From Spirochaetaceae bacterium (GTDB lineage Bacteria; Spirochaetota; Spirochaetia; DSM-27196; SLAA01), in NCBI GenBank assembly GCA_003564775.1, contig PXEI01000069.1:1-6245 (forward strand): DNA of 6,245 bases. The letters run 5' to 3'. Of this stretch, positions 1-5,141 are shown one piece after another. The first letter of the stretch is position 1. Every line of letters begins with the position of its first letter. A program made the translations under genes and the position numbers. The notes beneath the pieces were generated by a model. The model did not search any database. It saw only the letters and a program-made list of their open reading frames with translations, and was not told the DNA's origin.

Positions 1-522
1 AACAACTAACGCCTTGGTTCGAGCCGTGATCTTGGCCCTTATGTCCTCAAGATCCGGCTGCCACTCGGACTGTTCATCGCACACATAATGTACCGGGCGT
101 CCCCCCGAAAGTCGGACACAGGCGGTCCACAGCGGATAGTCGGGGGCAGGAATAAGCACCTCATCTCCATCGTTCAGCAAGGCCTGCATCGACATAGCTA
201 TGAGTTCACTCACGCCATTGCCCATGTAGATGTCGTCGATCTCAACACCGTTGACGGGCTTGCGCTGGAAGTACTGCATGACTGCCTTGCGTGCAGAGAA
301 CAGGCCTTTGCTGTCACAATAGCCTTGCGCGTTGCGCAGATTGACAATGACGTCGTGAAACAGCTCGTCGGGCGCCTCGAACCCAAACGCGGCAGGATTA
401 CCAATGTTGAGTTTGGTGACGGCAAATCCCTCTTCCTCTAAGCGACGGGCCTCAACCATCACCGGGCCTCGGATGTCGTAGCATACGTCCGACAGCTTCT
501 GTGACTTCTGGAAATCTATCAT
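1..522 (-). CDS. alaA: AlaA-type alanine/pyruvate aminotransferase, N-terminal 174 residues (runs off left edge)
   Basis: This is a PLP-dependent class I/II aminotransferase. AlaA proteins interconvert alanine and 2-oxoglutarate with pyruvate and glutamate in the cytosol. The reading frame is open from the ATG at 522 to the window edge, giving 174 residues of a family that is usually about 400. Reading the minus strand, I see the AlaA-like opening with CYDIRGPV (14-21), LNIGNPAAFGFEAPDE (38-53), GYCDSKGL (67-74), GNGVSELI (101-108) and PAPDYPLWTA (125-134), and the run ends in ARTKALVV. These match AlaA/YfbQ much better than generic AspC. The PLP-binding lysine lies in the missing C-terminal half, so activity cannot be judged. 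A strong Shine-Dalgarno sequence, GGAGAGG, sits 5 nt before the ATG. It lies 51 bp downstream of the membrane-protein gene on the same strand with no obvious terminator between, so co-transcription is likely. The precise substrate within the AlaA/AlaC/aspartate aminotransferase group is inferred from similarity. Confidence 0.9.
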   Translation of the reverse strand, partial: MIDFQKSQKLSDVCYDIRGPVMVEARRLEEEGFAVTKLNIGNPAAFGFEAPDELFHDVIVNLRNAQGYCDSKGLFSARKAVMQYFQRKPVNGVEIDDIYMGNGVSELIAMSMQALLNDGDEVLIPAPDYPLWTACVRLSGGRPVHYVCDEQSEWQPDLEDIRAKITARTKALVV

Positions 523-527
523 GAGAA

Positions 528-534
528 CCTCTCC
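528..534 (-). promoter_or_regulatory. Ribosome binding site of the aminotransferase gene
   Basis: The minus strand reads GGAGAGG, 5 nt upstream of the ATG at 522-520. This supports that ATG as the start, and the AlaA-family similarity also begins within a few residues of it. Confidence 0.75.
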
Positions 535-573
535 GGCGCGCACGCCGATGTAGAAAAATGCTGAGTGGAGCGG

Positions 574-1431
574 CTATGTCGCGGAGGAACCGTTGCCCGA
601 AACTGCGCCTGCATCCTCAGTTGTATTGCTATCAGACATTACCCATTCCTCGGCGTTCTTGACCAGTCGTGCAAGAACAACTACCTGAAGATTGGCTCGA
701 TTCTTTTCAATTTCACGCTGTAACTTACCGGAGCCGTAACGCCTGCGAAACTCCGCCTTATGCTCATCCAAACGCTGAGCAAGTTCGGAGTCGGCCTCAC
801 GAAAGGCGTCCAGAAGATACAGGGAGAAAAGACGTACCAACGGCTCGCGGGTGTGCTCACTTAAGCCTAGAAGCACATCACGAGCCTCATCACTTCTCTG
901 TTTCTGCATAACGGCAAAACTATAGGACCAAGTGAGCCAATCTCGCTGCTCGGCCTTAGGATTATTACGATATCGATCATAGTACTCAATCATTTCATCT
1001 GGGTTGTTGCGCAACAAGCGTGGAATACCAAACTCCAGAGCGAGTCGTGGTACCAAGCGTGAGTTGCGCGTGTGTAACTCCGTCTCAAGATCGCGGATTT
1101 TCTCAGGTTCTGAAAGAACAATGTACGTATTAATGAGAATTCGAATATGTTGCTGCGAGAACCGTTTCTTCGTGAACACTCGGTACTCAAGGTACGCCTT
1201 TAGCCCCTGCCAGTCCTCAGACTCCAGAAGCGAGAATAATTGTCGATTCAACGCGAAGTATGTATTGAGTCCGCCGATAATAACTATGAAAACAGCGGCA
1301 AGGTACCAGTTTTCGAGCCAGAAGACCCGAGCGTAGTCCGGGCCAAGGAAAAACAGCGGCATGAGAAAGACAAATAAAAACGAAACCGCAATAATGCCGT
1401 TGAACAGAAGAAAAATGACCTTAAACTTCAT
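574..1431 (-). CDS. Membrane protein of unknown function: two N-terminal transmembrane helices and a charged helical C-terminal domain
   Basis: I do not recognise this 285-residue protein as a named family. The N-terminus holds two hydrophobic segments, about residues 5-29 (from KVIFLLFNG to FFLG) and 43-61 (YLAAVFIVIIGG and following). A short loop containing PDYARVFWLENW joins them. The remaining ~220 residues are charged and apparently all helical, with recurring pieces such as LLESEDWQGLKAYLEYRV, SEPEKIRDLETEL, NNPDEMIEYYDRYRNN and QRSDEARDVLLGLSE. That pattern suggests TPR-like helical repeats, but no clear TPR consensus is visible. The C-terminal ~20 residues are Ser/Asn/Thr/Gly-rich and look disordered. 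The two helices make a hairpin, so both ends are probably on the same, likely cytoplasmic, side (inference). I chose the ATG at 1431 over an upstream in-frame start at 1530. It has AGGAG 8 nt upstream, and the longer version would prepend 33 polar residues before the first helix. The gene is divergent from the HD-GYP gene and precedes alaA on the same strand. Confidence 0.8.
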   Translation of the reverse strand: MKFKVIFLLFNGIIAVSFLFVFLMPLFFLGPDYARVFWLENWYLAAVFIVIIGGLNTYFALNRQLFSLLESEDWQGLKAYLEYRVFTKKRFSQQHIRILINTYIVLSEPEKIRDLETELHTRNSRLVPRLALEFGIPRLLRNNPDEMIEYYDRYRNNPKAEQRDWLTWSYSFAVMQKQRSDEARDVLLGLSEHTREPLVRLFSLYLLDAFREADSELAQRLDEHKAEFRRRYGSGKLQREIEKNRANLQVVVLARLVKNAEEWVMSDSNTTEDAGAVSGNGSSAT

Positions 1432-1449
1432 GCGAAATTCTCCTATAAT
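1421..1449 (+). promoter_or_regulatory. Possible promoter for the HD-GYP gene with a consensus -10 box
   Basis: The plus strand has a perfect TATAAT at 1444-1449. The hexamer 17 nt upstream, TTAAAC at 1421-1426, matches the -35 consensus at only three positions. Transcription would begin near 1456, giving a leader of about 50 nt before the ATG at 1506. The -10 uses the same bases as the opposing -10-like element, so the two could not be occupied together. The -10 is convincing by sequence; the -35 is weak. Confidence 0.4.
1440..1444 (-). promoter_or_regulatory. Ribosome binding site that sets the start of the membrane-protein gene
   Basis: The minus strand reads AGGAG, with 8 nt to the ATG at 1431-1429. 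It decides between this ATG and the in-frame upstream start at 1530. It directly abuts a -10-like TATTAT on the same strand, which conflicts with use of that promoter for a normal leader. Confidence 0.65.
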
Positions 1450-1472
1450 ATGGAGCTCGTGGTCAATGTAAA
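1445..1472 (-). promoter_or_regulatory. Possible sigma-70-type promoter facing the membrane-protein gene
   Basis: On the minus strand TTTACA (1472-1467, five of six matches to TTGACA) is followed after 16 nt by TATTAT (1450-1445). The expected transcription start would fall near 1438, downstream of the Shine-Dalgarno at 1444-1440. That would leave a transcript with almost no leader. Either the match is fortuitous, or the message is nearly leaderless, or another start is used. Confidence 0.35.
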
Positions 1473-1505
1473 CCAATCCCTGTGCGGGGTCAACGGCGGG
1501 AAAGA

Positions 1506-2660
1506 ATGAATAAGCTGCTACTTCAGACAATTACACCTGGGAAATACTTCTCGGATAAGCTGTTTCTAGATGAGAAGTACATACTACTCTCAACCGAAAC
1601 TCCAATGACGCAGGACTTACGCACGCGCCTGGAGCGCTGGAAGTTTTCCTATGTCTACACCGCAGGAACACTCCGCGACCAACCTGCCACTGATCATGGC
1701 GAAGTCACCGCTGCGACCGGCAACATTGAACTGGACCTGAAAGAAAGCAACGAGATCAAAGAAACCTATAAGACCTACATCAGCATGATGTCTTTTACCG
1801 AGAAGGTTATCTCAGACTTTGTGAGCAAAGAGGAGCTTCCACAACGGCTCATCAGCGAGAAGCTGAAAGAGGTTCTTGACCTGATCAAGGACAAGCGTCG
1901 ATACGCGCTCCGGCTCACCGAGTTTCGTACATCGACCCATAATCACATTGTCGACCATGCGGTAAAGACAACCTTTCTTGCAGTAGCTATTGGTATGTCG
2001 CTGAAGCTTCCGCCTCACAAACTCATAGAGCTGGCGACCGCTTCGCTGCTCCACGAAATTGGCTTGGTGCGGCTGCCACCACAACTGTACATGAGCAATC
2101 GGCAACTCAACCCACAAGAGAAAAAAGCCATTACAGCCCATACAGTGTTGGGGTTCAAAATCCTTAAACAGTTTTCCTTCCCAATGCCGGTCTGCCTCGG
2201 AGTGCTTGAATGCCGTGAGCACCCAGATGGGAGCGGATACCCACGCGGCCTGAGTGCGGAACGCATTTCGGTATATGGCAAGATTATTGGGGTAAGTAGC
2301 GCATATGCAGCGCTCATCTCGGATCGGCCCCATCGCAAGGCGTTTCTAGGTCATGAAAGCATTATGGACCTGCTCAAGGGGCGAGGCCGCAGCTACGACG
2401 ACGGTGTACTCAAAGCACTTCTCGCAAACCTCTCAATCTACCCCATTGGTTCGTATGTGCTGCTGAACAACGGTGCAAAAGCAATGGTCGTTGAAACCAA
2501 CAGTGAGAACTACCGTAATCCTGCGGTTCGGGTCGTAGCGGGACCAAACAACGAACGTTACTCCTCGTCACAGATTGTCAATACGCAGGAGAAAGAGTAC
2601 CAGATTGTTCGGGCGCTTTCACGCGAAGAAAAAATTGAAATCGCACCGGAGACCACATAG
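1506..2660 (+). CDS. HD-GYP domain protein with degenerate catalytic site
   Basis: HD-GYP proteins are typically metal-dependent phosphodiesterases that hydrolyse cyclic di-GMP, some of them cGAMP. This 384-residue protein has an N-terminal region like those preceding many HD-GYP domains (about 1-55, with ITPGKYF and FLDEKYILL) and a charged, helical linker (about 80-140). The HD-GYP domain follows (about 140-300), and a short beta-rich tail begins at YPIGSYVLLNNG (about 312-323). The GYP loop, DGSGYPRGL (241-249), and SDRPHRKA (272-279) are well kept. The usual HDIGK is HEIGL (183-187), the HHE triplet is CRE (236-238), and the usual VADxYDAL is VSSAYAAL (263-270). The first-helix His (147) and the His of the H-x-x-x-G motif (212) remain. 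The enzyme is therefore probably inactive or altered and may be a binding or scaffold protein (inference). I preferred the ATG at 1506 over GTG at 1482, because 1482 lacks a Shine-Dalgarno and adds only a short basic leader. The Shine-Dalgarno at 1506 is itself weak (GGCGGGAAAG). No signal peptide or membrane segment is seen. Confidence 0.88.
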   Translation: MNKLLLQTITPGKYFSDKLFLDEKYILLSTETPMTQDLRTRLERWKFSYVYTAGTLRDQPATDHGEVTAATGNIELDLKESNEIKETYKTYISMMSFTEKVISDFVSKEELPQRLISEKLKEVLDLIKDKRRYALRLTEFRTSTHNHIVDHAVKTTFLAVAIGMSLKLPPHKLIELATASLLHEIGLVRLPPQLYMSNRQLNPQEKKAITAHTVLGFKILKQFSFPMPVCLGVLECREHPDGSGYPRGLSAERISVYGKIIGVSSAYAALISDRPHRKAFLGHESIMDLLKGRGRSYDDGVLKALLANLSIYPIGSYVLLNNGAKAMVVETNSENYRNPAVRVVAGPNNERYSSSQIVNTQEKEYQIVRALSREEKIEIAPETT

Positions 2661-2761
2661 GATCTTGGGCTTGGAGCCTGTCCCCAATAAGCAGACATGA
2701 CCGGAACAAGGGATTGAACTACAAGACCAGAATCACGAGGGGAAAAGTTGAGGAAGCTACA
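2661..2761 (+). other. 101-bp gap between HD-GYP and kinase genes
   Basis: The gap contains a small perfect stem, GGCT-TGG-AGCC (2668-2678), with no following T-run, so it is not a convincing intrinsic terminator. I find no good -35/-10 pair. The kinase gene may be transcribed by readthrough from the HD-GYP promoter, or from a promoter that I cannot recognise. Confidence 0.4.
2750..2756 (+). promoter_or_regulatory. Ribosome binding site that sets the start of the nucleoside kinase gene
   Basis: GAGGAAG ends 5 nt before the ATG at 2762. It favours that ATG over the in-frame TTG at 2714, which has no comparable Shine-Dalgarno. Confidence 0.7.
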
Positions 2762-4426
2762 ATGAGTACCGGCCCGGAAATTTCCTTGGCATACGGCACA
2801 CAGGACAGCCGGAGCTTCCGGTCCGGTGTGAGTACCGGCGAGGCACTTCACGAGTTCTCAGTGCTGAGCGACACCATCATAGCTTGTATGGTGAACAATG
2901 ATTTGGTCAGCCTCACCTATCCGCTTGAAATTGATGCAACGCTCGCCCCGGTGCAGCTTGCCTCTCCGGAAGGGGCTCGGGTCTACCGCCGTTCCTTATG
3001 CTACTTGTTGGCCATGGCGGTACAGCAGGTTTTTCCTGAGCACGGCTTGAGCATTAGCCACTCACTCGGCGAGGCGTACTACTATGAGTTCTCCGACGGA
3101 GCCTCTGTCCGTGAGAACGATATCCGCCAGATCTCCGATCGCATGCGGGAACTGGTAGCCGCGAAACTTCCCATTCATCACAAGGTCATGGCCTACGAAC
3201 AGGCCCGCGAACACTTTCGCAAGGCCGGAATGACCGAGACCAGCCAACTTCTAGAACACCACAACGCGGCTAAGATCGCGGTATACCAGTGCGGCCGGTA
3301 CTGTGATCTTTCGCATGGTCCGGTTGCTCCTTCAACCGAGTTTCTTGGTGTGTTCGAACTGATGAGTTACGGGCCAGGTTTCCTGTTGAGGTTTCCGAAT
3401 GAAACACACCCAGCAGTCACAGCACCTTTTGAAGATAATCCATTGTTATTTAAGGTTTACCAGGAACACAAGGACTGGGGTAAGATTCTGGGGGTACACT
3501 CCGCCGGACGACTGAATGCCAAAGTACGCGAGGGTGGCATTGGTGAGTTCATTCGCGTGGCAGAAGCCCTTCACAACAAGCGAATTGATGCCATTGCAGA
3601 AGGCATTGCCAGCGCGCCAGCCCAGCCGCGAATCGTGCTTATAGCTGGTCCTTCCTCGTCGGGGAAGACCACCTTCACCAAACGCCTTGCGATACAACTG
3701 CGCGTATACGGACTTGAACCCATAATTGCTGCAATTGACGACTTCTTTGTGCCACGTGAACTCACACCCCTAGACGAGCACGGCAACTACAACTTTGAAG
3801 ATCTGGGTGCGGTAGATCTGGAACTCCTTAACAAGACTTTGCTTGATCTCATAGAAGCCCGCCCGGTCCAGCTGCCGAGTTTTGAGTTCAAGACCGGCAC
3901 CCGTAAAATGCGGAGTCCGGGGCCAGCGCCTAGTCCAAACGCCGTTATACTGATGGAAGGCATTCATGCACTTAATCCGGCGCTCATTCCAGATGTACCC
4001 CAGACTACCTGCTATCGTGTGTATGTCTCGGCGCTCACTCAACTCAATCTAGATGATCACAACCGGATACCCACCACCGACAACCGCCTCATCCGAAGAA
4101 TGGTTCGTGACGCAAAGTATCGTGGAGCCGACGCATTGACCACGCTTCGGATGTGGCCTCAAGTCCGTTCAGGTGAAAACCGCAATATCTTTCCGTTTCA
4201 AAAGGATGCTGATGTTGCCTTTAACTCCGCACTCGACTATGAGCTCGGTGTCATGGCAAGCGAGGCCCTGCAACTGCTGCGGGCTGTTAAGCCCTCTAAC
4301 GAGGTATACCATGAGGCTACACGGCTTATGAGTTTTTTGGAGAACTTCAGCAACATCCCTGTCAAGTACGTACCCCACACATCCATTCTGCGCGAGTTTA
4401 TTGGGGACAGCGCCTTTAAGTACTAG
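2762..4426 (+). CDS. Nucleoside (uridine-kinase-like) kinase with N-terminal ThrRS-like module
   Basis: This 554-residue protein probably phosphorylates a nucleoside, likely uridine or cytidine, with a nucleoside triphosphate in pyrimidine salvage in the cytosol. The N-terminal half resembles the TGS and second additional domains of threonyl-tRNA synthetase. A TGS-like part lies at about 33-75. The ThrRS-like part follows, with RRSLCYLLAMAV (76-87), HSLGEAYYYEF (100-110) and YCDLSHGPVAPST (180-192). The C-terminal half is a P-loop kinase with Walker A GPSSSGKT (296-303), AAIDDFFVPRELTP (323-336), MEGIHALNP (398-406), SALTQLNLDDHNRI (423-436), TTDNRLIRRMVRD (438-450) and IFPFQKDADVAFNSA (476-490), ending in SILREFIGDS. 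The four ThrRS editing/zinc positions (HxxxH and CxxxH) read R, Y, S and V here, so aminoacyl-tRNA editing is not expected. Length and order match the known two-part family, and the gene looks intact. The exact nucleoside cannot be told from sequence. It converges on aat with 4 bp between stop codons. Confidence 0.92.
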   Translation: MSTGPEISLAYGTQDSRSFRSGVSTGEALHEFSVLSDTIIACMVNNDLVSLTYPLEIDATLAPVQLASPEGARVYRRSLCYLLAMAVQQVFPEHGLSISHSLGEAYYYEFSDGASVRENDIRQISDRMRELVAAKLPIHHKVMAYEQAREHFRKAGMTETSQLLEHHNAAKIAVYQCGRYCDLSHGPVAPSTEFLGVFELMSYGPGFLLRFPNETHPAVTAPFEDNPLLFKVYQEHKDWGKILGVHSAGRLNAKVREGGIGEFIRVAEALHNKRIDAIAEGIASAPAQPRIVLIAGPSSSGKTTFTKRLAIQLRVYGLEPIIAAIDDFFVPRELTPLDEHGNYNFEDLGAVDLELLNKTLLDLIEARPVQLPSFEFKTGTRKMRSPGPAPSPNAVILMEGIHALNPALIPDVPQTTCYRVYVSALTQLNLDDHNRIPTTDNRLIRRMVRDAKYRGADALTTLRMWPQVRSGENRNIFPFQKDADVAFNSALDYELGVMASEALQLLRAVKPSNEVYHEATRLMSFLENFSNIPVKYVPHTSILREFIGDSAFKY

Positions 4427-4430
4427 TTCT

Positions 4431-5141
4431 TCACGGGCACCAGGGGCGTGAACCCCAGTTCCCCTTCAGGGTCGCCTCGGATGCCAGCGCTCGACCCAAC
4501 GCCGACAGAAACTCGTCGCGCGGAATCTCACGAGCCCCAAAACGGTCAAGATGATCGGTGTAGACCTGACAATCTATAAGCGTAAATCCGAGCAGCGACA
4601 GATGCCGAACCAACGAGACAAAGGCGACCTTCGATGCATCCGCCTGGACGGCGAACATACTCTCCCCGAAAAAGACCCGCCCCAGCGAGACTCCGTACAG
4701 GCCACCAGCAAGTGCATTACCACGCCACGCCTCAACCGAGTGTGCGTAGCCCAGTTCGTGCAGCTTGATATAGCCGTTGACCATTTCGGAAGTGATCCAG
4801 GTTCCGTCCTGTCCAGGGCGGGGCGCCTCGGAGCAACGGTGTATCACATCGGTGAAGGCGGTATCGAGGCTCAGCCGGTACTCTCCGGCACGCAGACGCC
4901 GTGCGACTCGCCGAGGCACATGGAGCTCCGAGGGGAAAAGAACAAAGCGAGGGTCAGGCGACCACCACAAGAGCGGATCGCCCTCGCTAAACCAGGGGAA
5001 CACTCCTTGCTCATACGCGGAGAGTAGCACCCCCGGGGAAAGATTAGCACCGGTAGCGACAATTCCTTCGGGAGTGCCCGCTCGTGCACTCGGAAAGCGG
5101 ATACGCTCTTGTTCGTTCAGATAGGGAAACTCGTCACTCAC
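4431..5141 (-). CDS. aat: Leucyl/phenylalanyl-tRNA-protein transferase
   Basis: Aat transfers Leu or Phe from aminoacyl-tRNA to the N-terminal Arg or Lys of proteins, creating a primary destabilising residue for the ClpS/ClpAP N-end rule pathway in the cytosol. The 236 residues match the usual length (about 234 in E. coli). Family signatures are complete: GVFPWFSEGDPLLWWSPDPR (46-65), GTWIT (113-117), LHELGYAHSVEAW (127-139), GGLYGV (146-151), FFGESMF (157-163) and LIDCQVYTDHLDRFGAREIPR (188-208). The start is GTG at 5141, which overlaps the clpA stop codon as GTGA (4 nt). No strong Shine-Dalgarno is evident inside the clpA end (a weak GAGAGTG lies upstream), so translation is probably coupled to clpA. 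It is the downstream gene of a clpA-aat operon, a sensible pairing of degron writer and protease unfoldase. At its 3' end it stops 4 bp short of the kinase stop codon. Confidence 0.96.
   Translation of the reverse strand: MSDEFPYLNEQERIRFPSARAGTPEGIVATGANLSPGVLLSAYEQGVFPWFSEGDPLLWWSPDPRFVLFPSELHVPRRVARRLRAGEYRLSLDTAFTDVIHRCSEAPRPGQDGTWITSEMVNGYIKLHELGYAHSVEAWRGNALAGGLYGVSLGRVFFGESMFAVQADASKVAFVSLVRHLSLLGFTLIDCQVYTDHLDRFGAREIPRDEFLSALGRALASEATLKGNWGSRPWCP

Noticed and set aside
88..441. Plus-strand open frame of 117 codons
   Set aside because: It lies antisense inside the aminotransferase gene, whose protein matches AlaA throughout. The plus-strand product has no recognisable features.
523..573. 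GGCG-TGCG-CGCC hairpin between the membrane-protein gene and alaA as an attenuator
   Set aside because: It is a short 4-bp stem without a T-run or leader-peptide signal, and it is likely to arise by chance in GC-rich sequence.
1482..1505. GTG at 1482 as the HD-GYP start
   Set aside because: There is no Shine-Dalgarno, and the eight added residues are basic and unlike the family's N-terminus. The ATG at 1506 fits better, though its own Shine-Dalgarno is weak.
1812..2338. Long minus-strand open frames (173 and 107 codons)
   Set aside because: Both are antisense to the HD-GYP domain, whose frame carries the conserved motifs. They are shadows.
2661..2690. GGCT-TGG-AGCC hairpin as a terminator after the HD-GYP gene
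   Set aside because: The stem is only 4 bp and no T-run follows.
2714..2761. TTG at 2714 as the kinase start
   Set aside because: The ATG at 2762 has a clear GAGGAAG at proper spacing, and nothing in the extra 16 residues looks conserved.
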